Of a stretch of DNA of 64,000 nucleotides, positions 23,808 through 35,854 are shown one piece after another. The number at the start of each line of letters is the position of its first letter. Positions within the stretch are counted from its first letter, which is position 1. The stretch spans positions 33,121,315 to 33,185,314 of the forward strand of contig NC_133232.1 of the NCBI RefSeq assembly GCF_040436345.1. Reading direction: 5' to 3'. The notes below the pieces were generated by a model. It was not told the DNA's origin. It searched no databases and saw only the letters and a program-made list of their open reading frames with translations. The position numbers were made by a program, and so were the translations under genes. Origin of the DNA: Pagrus major (lineage: Eukaryota > Chordata > Actinopteri > Spariformes > Sparidae).

Positions 23808-26483
23808 GAAATTTGGGTACAACCACTGAGTTTTCGGAGTCCATTTTTCTTTTCCACAGTCTTCACAGATCTCAATCCATCATTACCGATCATTCATAAG
23901 TGTCTGTCCTACAGCCATAAATCAGAAAGACAATTTTACCACCACATAACTTGTTCTGTCACATAAAATGCAATGCTGTACTTTGAATGATTGGAAGACA
24001 TAAAGGCCACCTGTTGGGAACATGGATATATCCAGGTTAGGGAAGTTAATGATTCATTATTAATTGATTAATCGTTGTTAAGAATTTAACGTATTAAAAA
24101 TATATTAACGGACAATCAGAGATGGTCACAAATACTTGCTAATCAAATATAGCAATATAAAGTACAAAATCCTTATATGATTAAAATAATGTAATTTGTC
24201 ATTTAAAAAATACAAAAAGACATTCTATATAAACTGATATTACATTTTAGCCATTTAGTAGCCTCATTAGGGGTTGAACTGTGTTGGGCCAGTTGTTGAG
24301 TAGCTACAGATGAAAGCTAATTGTTAAAATTCTTAAAATTACGTCTTTTTTGTGTTATTTAGTTTATCATTCAAGCAACTCGGTGTTTACTTTATCTGTT
24401 CTTTTAACTCCTAATGTAGCCCGCTCTGATTCTACACTGAACATAGATCATGTCAGTGGTCAAAACAGCTTGCTCAAGGAAAAACTTCCAACATAGTTCA
24501 TATATTATTAATGAATAACCTCTAATCGATTTTTACAGGCAGTCACCTATCAATTAATGTAAATGCTAAAAATTGACATCCCTAATCCAGGTATGAGCAC
24601 TGTTTATAATGTGGGTTCAATTTTTTGGTTTATATTGAAAATAATACATTTATGAGTTACAAATGAGACTTTTACTGATTGTCTATGGAGAAGCTCAAGG
24701 TATGGATGGTAGAGATGTTCATCTTTAAATTTTTAGAACTCTGAAAAGAAATAATGGTCAGTGAGGCCAATTTTACAGTCGATATTATTCATTCTGCTGC
24801 ATTATCATGACCTCTCTACTTTCCACATGTGGTGATTAAATATTTCAGCTGCATCTATAGAAAATAAATCCATTAGAGCCTTTCTGTAAAATGCTGACGA
24901 CACCATTGTGTCAAGTTATTTTCAAATATAAAAAATATGCTTACTTCAATCGTCTCATACATTTTTAGTAATTCACACAAATGCATTCAACGTTATCCAT
25001 TCAGAATTGGCTAAGAAAAGTGGTGAATTATGTCTTAAATAAATTAAAATGAATGCATATGCATTTGTTATAAACAAATGAATCAATAGTGCGCTATATC
25101 ATGGATATGTATGAGCTGACCAACATCTTGTGCACCACAGCTTAAGGGTATCAGAGGTTGGTCTTAGTGTTTTGCTCCTCTGCTGCAGCTTTCAGACAAA
25201 AATACTGAATTTTTAAATTGAGTCGCATGTCTCTTTAAAAATGTATTTCCCACAGTCCTAGCAGCTACTTGGATGAAGGGCCCAGATCAGGAATGCTTCC
25301 TGTATGAACACATGCTCAACAATTAAACTGTAATACAGTGAAGTTACTGCATTTTAAGAAACAAGTACTAAGATATGCACGTTAATGTGCCCCACATTTT
25401 GATGAAACAACTTATCTCAGAGTACATAAAATACGAATGAGAGGAAGATCACTCTAATTCACTTTGTAAGAGGCCAGGCTGCTGGCTTCAGCTGCCAAAA
25501 AAATATACTCAACAGCAATAATTCAGATTGAGATATTAGCCCGAGCCTACAGTTATGAATCAAACCAATCCCAAATCAAATCATGGCAAGAGAAACACAA
25601 ACCGCAGCAGGTACCATAAATAACAACTACATGTTATTGATCCCTGCGGATAATTTCTGCCTCAGTCCAGAGAGGTCACAGGTCAGGGTCTGCCACAGAT
25701 AAGTGATAAAGACGACACCCTGCAGGACAATGCATCTGCAGCCAGTAATAAGCCTGTCCAGCCATCGGTGATCTCCTTGGATAAACAAACAAACCTTTAA
25801 CACCCGGCTTACTGAGCAGCCTTCGAAGCCCAAGAGTAAACAGATCCCCTTATGAGCATTCAAATCACTTAAGTAATGTATATTTTTGCATCCGCATCCT
25901 ATTTCCAGTGGAAAGTCACTGGTGCAGTGAAGGAGAGAGGGTCCCAGCCGAATAACAATGGCTGTATTATTAGACCCAAGCCTACTGGAGATGCCATTTC
26001 CTGGACACTTGTGGCTACTGTCACCAAGCCACCTGACATGATGGTACCTTTGTGGTGTGCAGGACATAGCTGAGGATGTCCTGGCCTGGATGGGTGCCAG
26101 GCTTTTTTTTTTGTTTTTGGGTCAGACTAGACTAGTTTCACTTTCAGGGCAGGCTTCATGCAGACTGTAGGAGGGCTGGACTGGAAAATCCTGTTTTATC
26201 TGTACATATGGAGGCGACACAGGGATAACTTTCATTGAAATAAGTTAAGTAGTAAGTAAAATTGGGGTTATTTTACAGGAGACTCCTTCCAGAAACTCTC
26301 CAGCCCCGCCGGGGTTTCCTTGACCCCTGTCAGGGCACCGTTAATCACGGCTACAGCTAGCAAGTTATTGTACTGTACTTCCAGACAGCGACCGGCCGGC
26401 CTCACTGCGGTGATAAGGAAACAACCGTCTAAAAACATCCCTCTAACACATACAGAGAAGTTAAAATAATTATCTTTACATAC
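23808..26483 (-). other. atp8a1: atp8a1 intron 1, proximal part (no genes seen)
   Basis: This is intronic DNA between the LINE and exon 1. It is AT-rich in the left half. A degraded gctgcaacta-family fragment is likely near 24040-24110 (gattaatcgttg). Open frames at 25627-26067 (minus) and 25876-26073 (plus) overlap each other, show no recognisable domain and were not called. The intron's donor is at 26483 (GTATGT on the minus strand). Confidence 0.7.
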
Positions 26484-27090
26484 CCTCCGCCCGGGTACGA
26501 AGATCAGACATCGTTCTCTGGACGGGCGGCATCTCTCCGCGCAGAGCCCGGCGACGGCACCTGTCAAGCGGCCGCGGCTCGTCGGTTGTGCTCCCTGTCA
26601 GAGGAGACCAAACAAACGGCTGAAATTCAGGAGGGGAGCGTCTCTCACGCGGACACTACTGCTGCGCGTTTGCTGCTTCAGACGACGAGGTATAAACGAC
26701 ATTCATTTCCCGGCGGCGGTGACAGAGGCATGCCCAGGATCCCACCCCCCCCCCCCCACACAGCATCCCGGTTCACACGGCGGATTACGGAGGCGACAGG
26801 CCGCCCTCGGTGAAGCAGGAGCGGACACGGACTGACCAGAGACTGACGTGAGGGGGGGACGGTGCCGCTTCACAGTATGGACCGTACCAAGTCACCCCGC
26901 GGCGGGAGGGGGGGTGAGCGAACATGAGCGCTGTCGTTTCACCGCGGCGGACAGATATAACTCGTGAAAAATACATTTCTCGCGGGTAGATTTAAAGAGA
27001 AAGTGCTGCGTTTTAATCATAGGGACGTATAATGTGAGTTTTTATAAGAAATGCCGAGAAATTGTGCGCCGGTGTGGACGCCTCCCCCCT
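26270..27090. promoter_or_regulatory. atp8a1: CpG-rich promoter region of atp8a1
   Basis: The local sequence is conspicuously rich in CG dinucleotides and G/C runs (for example gcggccgcggctcg near 26570, and a C run at about 26744-26757), set in AT-rich surroundings. It contains atp8a1 coding exon 1 and its upstream flank. No TATA box is obvious, which fits a CpG-island promoter. The boundaries are judged by eye. Confidence 0.7.
26484..26532 (-). CDS. atp8a1: atp8a1 coding exon 1 (start of the flippase)
   Basis: The minus strand reads ATG at 26532-26530 and encodes MPPVQRTMSDLRTRAE plus the first base of Gly. A GTATGT donor follows at 26483. The pattern MP-RT-S--R-RAEG matches the vertebrate ATP8A1 N-terminus. 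The phase (1 nt over) joins exactly with exon 2 at 1255 to give RAEG-YEKTEDASEK. The exon is 49 nt. A G at position -3 gives an acceptable initiation context. The combination of promoter CpG richness, phase match and residue match makes this call firm despite the short exon; the exon was too short to appear as a useful open frame. Confidence 0.9.
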
Positions 27091-27620
27091 CTGCAGTAGA
27101 CGTTGTTCACGGGTTGAAGACACAACAATAGTACACTGGGTGGGAGTTGGCTCAGCACAACACTGACTCTTGTTTTTGTCTAAAATATACTTAACAATGT
27201 ATTAATAGATGCTGCAGTGTCAGCAAATGACAACCTCCACTACTTCACGAAGCATATTATGCATTAATGTAAGAGAAGTATTTTTGCAGAACACTGGAGG
27301 TCTACACATGTACTGCATTTGCAATACTCACTGCTCAAAATTAGTCAGGGATGTTGTCTTATTTTAGTGTTTCACTTTCATACTTGAAGCTAAAATATAT
27401 AATAGTATCCATCCACCTATTTTTCAAGCTATACAGATACACTATTGATAATTCATGTTGTCTGTGCATAGTGGAATACAGTCATGCTTTGCAGTCTATT
27501 AAAAGCTGCAATAATGTTTTATTTTGTAAATATAATTTGATATATTTCTTGTTAAACTAAAATTAAATTTGGCTGATACTTAAATCATACTTTGTAATCT
27601 CCTGGTATTATAAACCCTAT

Positions 27621-27915
27621 TTAATGGTGCAGTATGTCGTTTTGGAAATTCAATTTTAATCAGAAGAGAAAGATCTTCACTGGCAGATTTTTTTTATGCC
27701 TAAACAAACTTAATAAACAAACTGTCTTTGTTTTCATGACTGAATAAACAGAATAAACAAACTGGCCTTAAAGGACAACACAGTTTGTACTGTTTTACTT
27801 TGTTTATATGCGGCGGACCCTGCCACTTTTCTAGCTTCAAACCGTGTTCTGGGGGACCTTATTTTCCTCTGAGAACCGCTTGTTTATTCAGTTATGGAAA
27901 AAAATAAATATAATA
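27621..27915 (+). repeat. Dispersed repeat, forward copy
   Basis: The stretch starting ttaatggtgcagtatgtcg and ending near tatggaaaaaaataaat shares a long series of landmarks with the reverse complement of 41411-41671: aatcagaagagaaa, cctaaacaaac, ggcggaccctgccac / ggcagggtccgcc, and cttgtttattcagttatgg. The two copies lie about 14 kb apart in opposite orientation, either side of grxcr1. Family unknown to me; the ttaaaggtgca-type end resembles the element at 39781-40112. Confidence 0.7.
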
Positions 27916-29762
27916 TAGACTTCCAAAAGAGTCAGGACTCAGTGAGACAGTACAGACTATCGACACAATCAAACTGATCCCAGGTTGTAATTTACATTTG
28001 TTTGATGTTATTACAGGATACACAGAGTTGATATCTGCTCACATCTGCACTGAGGCCAGATGGAGAAGGAGTCATCCAAAAACATATTTGTATCGATGAT
28101 CATGAAATCACTTTTATTTTGAAAAGAAGTGTGCAGTATAAACAGAGAGGCCAAAGGCATGTAGCAAAGGTGTTATTAATGGTTAATATGGGTAATAATG
28201 CTTTACAAGAAAGGTAATATGTTACAGGACAGTGATTTAACCCCAAACATCTCAAAGTAGACTGTACGAGCATCATAGCCTAAATCATTTTAGGAAAGGT
28301 CTGATATTGTGGAGAATACTCTTGTTTAACGTTGAAATAATAATAGTGAGATAAAAAGACTGATATCTCATCTGTATGTGAGAGGTATAGTGATTGGACA
28401 TGTTTCAGCAACTGTATGACACAAAGGCTGGACACAGGTCGACTTTCTGAGCCACCAAAGAAATGCAAGCTAGTCCGTCACCGATGTATCCGGGAATCAT
28501 CTGTCTTTTGTTCACAGCAGAGCTACAAAAATGTCCAATTCCAGCAACCTCACTGTGAGCTGCAGGATATTTAACGATGCTGCTGGGACTGTTGTTAAAG
28601 AAATGGCCTCGTCATATTGAAGGCTCAGACAAATTGAATTGACTTCGAGGCTAATTAAACAAACAATCAGTCTTGTACATCAAAAAGTGGTTTATGTCTT
28701 GGGAAAACTAAACAGAAATGCACATCCACTGACCAAAACAATGGAATAAAGAAGTTGTGAGTCGACACCAGCACTGGGTTATTATGTGATTATCGTCTCG
28801 AGAGAAGCTCTGCAGAAGATCTAATCCGGGATGACTTACATTTTCCTGTATATCCCTCATCAGTGTGTCACTCTCCTGTCATGAATCTGCTCTAACATGG
28901 GACATGGGAAAAAAATAAGACACTTAGAAGATAAATATACATTGAAGCACAAAGAAGAGAGCAGCAACAGTGACGTCCCTGCTGCGACTGCCTGGCTGCT
29001 GTACGTACAGCAAATCAAAGTGTGTTCTCACTCTCACTGCAGTTGAAATGCAAATCACACAGGAGCCAGCATTTGTACAGCAGCAGCACCACTGCAGTTG
29101 CCTGAGAGAACTGCAGTGTTACAGACACACGACAGTCGTCTGGTGTGCATATTGCACTGGCAGTATTGTCACAATGCTGACTGTCCTGCTTATGTGCATG
29201 TGTGCTAACAGACATGTTTCTTAGCTGTTGCTGCCAGACTCCATGCATATTTTCATTGATTTTGACACTGTTCGCTTGGAGTGATACGGGAGATTCTGCT
29301 GCTGGTTTGAACCATATTTCTTTTAAAATTAAGATGTTTTGTGTAGTGTTGTTGGGATTAAGGTGAAGATGAGATTATGCTTCACAAACATAAAACAGTG
29401 TGTAGGCTTTGTGTGTGAGCAGTCCAGTAGATGTTGAGCAACAGAAGAAAGATGGATTCAGTTACTGAGGATTTAGGTATTTTCACAATAAAAATATGTT
29501 TGTTTTTTTTACCATTTTAAAAGCATCTGTAAGTCCTTTTCCAGCTGAAAAGGCAAAAAAAAGCACATAAAGCATGTGTTGTACGTAAACTGAAAGATTC
29601 ACCACATCCAAAAATAAGAGATGAACACCTGAACATCTACGCCTCCTCCTCCTGTGCCTGCTAGAGACACATCTCTCCCGAAGATTTCCTTTCTTTCCCC
29701 CCCACTCCGCCTAATTCAACATCAGCTTGCCACCACGGGGATTTGGCTCTGTAGCTCCCACG

Positions 29763-29775
29763 GTTGCTAAGCAAC
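29763..29775. promoter_or_regulatory. Palindromic X-box-like motif (RFX site candidate)
   Basis: GTTGCTAAGCAAC is a perfect palindrome around a central A. It fits the X-box pattern RYYNYY-N(1-3)-RRNRAC recognised by RFX-family factors. It is immediately left of the (TG)n tract. Function is inference only. Confidence 0.35.
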
Positions 29776-29802
29776 AGTGACAAGAAGCCTGCCTCTTCGA
29801 TA

Positions 29803-29803
<1 letters not shown>

Positions 29804-29888
<85 letters not shown>

Positions 29889-29892
29889 GTGT
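29804..29892. repeat. (TG)n microsatellite
   Basis: About 89 bp of nearly pure TG dinucleotide, with a GC interruption near 29884. Short frames through it (poly Cys-Val or His-Thr) are artefacts. Confidence 0.97.
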
Positions 29893-30893
29893 CATGTGGG
29901 CGCGCACTGGTTTTGTGTTTTGTAGCATTTCCAGTCCAAACAATGAGTCATTCAACCAGCCGTCCACATTTCTCCCACTGTCAGAATCTGTGTCAATGAC
30001 AAACAGTGCAAGTATTCTCATCAGTTTATTTCTGTCTTAAACAGAGTGACCTGAAAAGATTTCACTGATTCTCCCTCTGAAAACCTTTTGTTCTCTGATA
30101 CACCACTGCAGGGGAAGTATACATTTAGCACCAGACTGCGGCACAAAAACTGACACGACTTTACAATCAGGTCATTTTGATTTTATTTTTGTCCACATCT
30201 TGAATTAACTCTCGATAAGAATGACAATTGATTATTCCTACTGTTATTCCAAATATAACGGGATTTCTGGCATGGTTTGGGTTTTTGGTTTAATTGTTTC
30301 CTGTTTTATTTTGGCTGATTTATTCTCACATGTCACTTTCCACCTCCTGTCTTTGTGTTCTTCCCGCGGAGCCACATTCATTCCTATGAAAGCGTTTTGA
30401 AGCTCAAAAAAAAAAGCTTGACTTCCTGAGTAGGAAAATATCCGGATCTTCCGTGTTGTGGGGCCCATGGAGACTTCTGCCAACAGAGCCAGCTAACTTC
30501 CAGTTTAGCACCAAGCTAACTTGAATGGGGATTAGTTGATTTAATCGTGTGGCTTTTCAAGAACTTTCCAAATGTTATCGGACTGAATGGCTCCATTTCA
30601 CAAAGGTTGTGACACAAATATATCCACCATTTTACAGCCGCCTCTTTCACAATGTAAGTTAAACGGTTAACACACACTTAATCAAATCAGTCCCAGAAAG
30701 GCAGAAACATCTTTAGGTCTGTACACAAGTCCCATTAACTGCCACCATCAGTGCAATTTTTAACTCAACTTTTGTCTTTTTCATGTAAAAAATGTCTAAA
30801 AATGAAATTTCCCACAGTAACTTAAGTCAGGACGCCTTCACAGGATATAGTCTGATCAACTACAGTCACTTAAGCAAATCTAAGTTGGTCCAA

Positions 30894-31049
30894 CACTTTG
30901 TTCCAGGCTGAAATATCTCAACAACTATTGGATGGTTGACATGAAATTTGGTTAAGATATCTTCTGTTCCCAGATGATAAACCCCGGTGACTCCTCTAGT
31001 GGCACCTTGAGGTTCATAATTTTGGTTTTTGGTGACATAAACTGCCATG
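30894..31049 (+). repeat. Dispersed teleost-type repeat fragment
   Basis: It contains caacaactattggatggttg and acatgaaatttggttaaga. The reverse complement of part of this (ccatccaatagttgttgagc) recurs at about 35192-35211, so the two are copies of one family in opposite orientation. Confidence 0.6.
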
Positions 31050-32925
31050 ACATTGCCTCAGCACAGCCCCCACAGAGTAGCTGACTCTTGTGTTGTTGAC
31101 ATGATCCTCACCACATGCAAGCAATTATCTTTGGGAAGTACTCCAAACCATTCGGAGACACAAACATGGATTTGGTTGCAAAGATGCAGAAACAGGGAGT
31201 GAGATGTGTCTTCACATCGCTCTGTAATTTCATCAACCTAAAAGTGCTCAATAAAGTCAAATTCATTCTGTAACTTCAATCAATCAGAAGTGAGCTACAA
31301 ACAATCTGCCGCAGCTTTAATCTTTCTCTGAATACGGTAAGTGTGCAGTGTCCTTCAGAGACAGCGAGCAAACACCAGGTTGAATAACGAGCCCATAAAC
31401 GATGATGTTTGTAAGCTCCTGTCTGGGAGGCCTTTGCCTCTGCAAGGAAAAGTACTCTGAGCCACTTTGCTGCTGTTGGGAGAGGAAATACTAAGAAAAG
31501 AAGTAATGCTGTCTAAACCCTGCAGCAGCTTTACTGGATCCTATCCCAGATGCTTTAAACGGGTATCCATCTCACTATGGTGGCTGTTTCCCTCGTTGGT
31601 ATCTTCACCGTGCTTCTGACAACTGCTGACTCTTTAGTGCTTACGACTTGAAAAGAAATTTAGAAGTTTTTTTTTTTCAAAAAAATTTAATGATGATGAA
31701 ATAAGACCATTTCTCTTTTCCAGCTGCTTTTAGACTTAGGAATAGTTTTGATATTGTCAGTGTTGCTCACCACACCTGTGGCTGCAACGCCTCTGCACTT
31801 CAGTCTGTAAATCCTGAGCCTGAAAATGTTATCGCACTGCTTCTCCCTTGGCTTAAATAAATGTGTCATTGATTTTATCATTAATCATTCTCTAAAGACT
31901 GATCAAACCAAGCTGGTGGAGGCTGCTACACCAGGCCTGCATCCGCATCCTTCATCAGCCGCCTGCAGCTCCTGGGGGGGAATAATTGGGCAGCCTGACA
32001 TTTAGCTGTAATTGAACAGCACTCTGCCCCCTTGTGGACGTGCATCTGCAGTCAGGGAGGGTGAGGTGGTTTGATGGCCGACTTCCCACAAATGATGAGT
32101 CACTGCAGAGTCATTTCCCACCAAAACCCCTGTCCACAACAGAAACATTTGAACATGTAAGCCACTTTAAACACAGTTTTCTTCCGAGCCTGGATGTGGA
32201 GATCAGTCTGATTCTGTCTCATCACTACAAATCAGTCGTACGAAGCAGTTAACATAAAATTCAAGCTGGCAATCTGTGAATTCAACTGTTTATTCGCTCT
32301 GCACAAAATTAAAACCATCTCTCACTCTGCACTGTTTGACTTTTCCCACTCAGTCACAGCCGAGCCGACAAACAGCAGCGAAATTAAAGAGCGTTAAAGT
32401 ATTCATCTTTTCAAATTGCTTTTTTTAATAGCAGTCGAGGCCACATTAGCACCGCTGATGACGACGGCTAAGAGACGAGCTCTTCAGGTTGAACAGACTA
32501 TCACCGTCTCTGCGCTCTCCTGTCGAAATGTGCTAAAGTGAGATAAAATGGCTGCTTGACTCAACATGGCGTGGGCGTGTTTCACTGAACTCGTGATAGT
32601 CCTGCACTGAACACGGCCTGAGTTATTTTCACTTTTGTTTCTTGTTAATTCGTCTGATGTCGAGTCACTGCGTCCACGTGAAGTCTGAAGCAGCGACTGT
32701 GACTGAAAGTTTTTAGTGTGCTGGGGGGCAGGATGATTGAGAAAGTGATATAAAAAAAACCTAATTAAAATGAAAATGATATGTAAAGACCACGACTGAT
32801 TTATTCCAATTATAAGAACAGTATGTTCAACTGGCAGGCAGAGTAACATAAGCAGCTTTATCCACATACTGACTGCCAGATTCAAAGTGAAGGATCTCTA
32901 ATCCACCCAGCACCAAGACTCTTTA

Positions 32926-33122
32926 TATAATATAATATAATATAATATAATATAATATAATATAACATAATATAATATAATATAATATAATATAATATAA
33001 TATAACATAATATAATATAATATAATATAATGTAATATAATATAATATAATATAATATAATATAATATAGTATAACATAATATAATATAATATAATATAA
33101 TATAATATAATATAATATAATA
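32926..33122. repeat. (TATAA)n pentanucleotide array
   Basis: About 197 bp, roughly 39 units of TATAA, with a few variant units such as tataaca and tgtaa. Extremely AT-rich and likely polymorphic. Confidence 0.95.
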
Positions 33123-33970
33123 TGTCGTTATGAGTTTTGAGACCCTATCAGTGTTTGGTATCTTTCATTTTGAGTGTTTCACGCAGGAAAGATATTATTT
33201 CCTTCAGAGTTGTTCGCTCACAGCATCACACGAACACTATAAAAAGAAAAAAGGTTTTTAGCTTTTAAACAAGCATGACTCACTGTACTGCCAATATGGC
33301 CTAATAATGATAATATATTCATGAACACTCATCTAAAAATACAGAATTTAGTTATTAAAAACTGTATTTACTGTCTTTTTTTTTTACCAAATGAAGCTAC
33401 ACAGTACAACACAAACACACACACACACACACATACAGCACAAAATAATATAAGATCGTAAGAAAACAAGCAAACAAACTTGGAGAGAAATGTCCAAGTA
33501 CACATTAATTTATAGTTTACTTTGGATTTCCACTGTCCCTTCTCAACCACTATTATATTGTCTGTCGTTGTTTTAAGGGCCTTTGAAGACAGTTAAAGGT
33601 AATTTAGAAGAAAAGCAGCTAAATAAAATAATAAAGTGCTTCTATAATGTTTAAAAATGAAAAGCGAATAAGTCACTGCAGCTTCTCGGGCCGTAATGTC
33701 AAAGTCTAGACACCCTAATGGCATCATCAACACTGGCTATTAGCAGTGACAGAACGAACCTTTACTGGTCGTATTGTAATAGCTGGTGTGATTTCCTCAA
33801 ATAAAAGAGAGTTCGGGTCATTTTGGATCAAAAACACTTGGAACCGGACTCATAACAGTACCACAGCCTCAGGATGTCTCTTAATCTTGGTTTGACGCAT
33901 TACACTTTCCCTGATGGATTTTCTCTAATGATCAGCAGGAGGTGACACGAACAGGTGATGACATGCTGCA

Positions 33971-33997
33971 TGTGTGTGTGTGTGTGTGTGTGAGTGA

Positions 33998-34031
<34 letters not shown>
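33971..34031. repeat. (TG)n microsatellite with GAGT interruption
   Basis: Two TG blocks flank tgagtgagtgag in the middle. Short His-Thr or Cys-Val frames across it are artefacts. Confidence 0.95.
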
Positions 34032-34033
<2 letters not shown>

Positions 34034-34849
34034 CTCTTCCCTCAGGGGCCAAACTGCAGCACTCAAACAGAGTGCCGCTGTCACCACTGTAAGCCGATGT
34101 GTCACATCTCCAGGGAGCTGCTTCATCACCTGTGACATTAAAAAAAGCTGTCTGAGGCGTCTCTGTGGACACGCTGCTGTATTGTGTCACTGCGATACAT
34201 TATATGGTCACTTCTGCTCTCTGAGGACGCCCGGTGAACACCTGCAGTCCTGCTGGGGGTGTAAATAAGCAGTCAAGGAACATCCACCTACGTCATGGTT
34301 TCATGCGTGTGGGAGATGTTACGGTGCATTTTATTTTACATTACATACCGAATAATAACGAAAACAAAAGATGTCACAATGAAAAAAGATCTTTATTGTT
34401 AATTAACTGAAATCAGAACAAATTAAGAGCTTGTGTAATCTGAATTTGAATGGGCTACTTGCATGAAACTGTAAACACAGTTATGGATCTCCTCTTACTA
34501 TCACGACTTCATTGGTTTTTGATCGTCGTTTGATTGTCTGATCTCATTTTGAGCTTATATGTCAGTTCAAGTTTAAGTTTCTTTGTCATTAAACTGTAAA
34601 AAACTAACAAAACAATATCAATATCGAGCTAAAAACATCAAAAAAGAGTAAATAGTGCAATGAAAGAGTTGAGAAGGCCTATAATTAATTAAAGTGAATA
34701 CAAAATAGTAAAAAAAAATACAAGATATACTTTAAAAAATAAACACTTCAACACATCATCAGTTATAGTGTATATGTACAAAGTTCAAGCAAGACTCTAC
34801 AAAGTGTCAACAGCCATGCTAGCAGTGTTGTGAGACTGTATTGGCCTAC

Positions 34850-35260
34850 AGAGGTAGACTACTGTGAACTAAATGCTAATGTCAGTATGCTAAAATGGTC
34901 CCAACCACGTGGCTAATATGCAGATATTTATTAAGTAGCCCAATAATGTTCACTAAACTAAACTCAGGACAACGTGGTTGGCTGGTTAGCTCATATGCTA
35001 GCCAGTTTGATGTGTTAGCATGCTAAAAATTCTGATTAGCACTGAGCACAAAGCACTGCCGAAACAGAGGGGAACATAATCAGTTCTGTAGATGTTTGTC
35101 ATATGCAAAAGAATAAAAAAAATTAGCAACAAAAATAATTGTAATTTATCGTCTGAGAAACAAGAATGTTTGTATAAAATCTCCTGGAAATCCATCCAAT
35201 AGTTGTTGAGCTATTTCAGTCTGAGGTGCACCAACCGGCTGCTAGCATGGCTAAAAATGA
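34850..35260 (-). repeat. Dispersed teleost-type repeat, reverse copy
   Basis: The right part (ccatccaatagttgttgagc, 35192-35211) is the reverse complement of the core at 30894-31049. The left part is rich in gctagc/gttagcatgctaa motifs that are common in fish interspersed repeats. Boundaries are approximate. Confidence 0.5.
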
Positions 35261-35625
35261 TGTAATGTGATGATGCAACTAGGTTTATGTTTGTGTGTAT
35301 CTGTGTTAGCTGCTGTAAGGTGCCCGTTGGGTGCTGGAGAGGTGCATTCATCAGTCTGACACTTTAATATTTACCCATCGCTGACTGTAGGGAAAGTAGG
35401 ACTAAGCCTGTGACTGTGGCGAGTCTGGAAATTGATGCAGAAGTTGTTTTTGCCTGCAGCCGTCAGCTGTCGTCTCATCTCAAAAGGATGACGTGTTGTT
35501 TGTTTGATTAAAGCGCATGAAGTCAGGCCATTAAAAGTCTTCTGTCAAAGCTTTGGTGAAAACTGTGTTAACTGTGATGAATAATTTAAAGACAACTATC
35601 GTTTTACTTGAGATAAGCTTGCTGG

Positions 35626-35635
35626 GTTGCCATGG
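35626..35635 (+). promoter_or_regulatory. grxcr1: RFX half-site-like motif in the grxcr1 proximal promoter
   Basis: GTTGCCATGG lies about 220 bp upstream of the grxcr1 ATG. It matches the first ten bases of the ideal X-box (GTTGCCATGGCAAC), but the second half-site is disrupted (TACA). RFX factors are known regulators in hair cells. Binding here is only inferred. Confidence 0.35.
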
Positions 35636-35854
35636 TACAAATGCATGTATTATTTAACGCCCAGTGTGAGTCTCACTGTAAGGCAGCTTACAGGCTCTCA
35701 GTTGTTTTTAGATCTGTTCAAACTGTGAGGATTAAACGTCGTAGTAATCCGTGGGGAACAAATAGTGTGTCTGAGCCGCATGTCTACCTACGAATGAGAC
35801 GCGAGGAGCTACGCTGCAGCGCTGTGGACCATGTGATGTGGCAGAGGGAGGACG

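Larger units (their letters stand above)
26533..35854. other. Intergenic region between divergent atp8a1 and grxcr1
   Basis: This 9.3-kb head-to-head spacer holds the remainder of the atp8a1 CpG island, a dispersed repeat at 27621-27915, an X-box-like palindrome at 29763-29775, a (TG)n tract, copies of a common teleost repeat at 30894-31049 and 34850-35260, a (TATAA)n array and a second (TG)n tract. The untranslated starts of both genes must lie at its edges. No protein-coding exon could be supported. Confidence 0.7.

Noticed and set aside
25627..26073. Overlapping open frames on both strands (146 aa minus, 65 aa plus)
   Set aside because: Neither has a known domain or clean splice context, and both lie inside atp8a1 intron 1.
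26268..26567. 99-aa minus-strand frame overlapping atp8a1 exon 1
   Set aside because: It is in a different frame from the true exon (start at 26532) and runs through the GTATGT donor into the intron.
26877..26917. Plus-strand ATG (MDRTKSPRGG...) followed by a GTGAGC donor inside the CpG island
   Set aside because: It resembles a short first exon, but no continuation exon was found to the right and the peptide matches nothing I know. G/C-rich sequence easily gives such patterns.
29767..30040. Cys-Val and His-Thr repeat proteins
   Set aside because: Translations of the (TG)n microsatellite in different frames.
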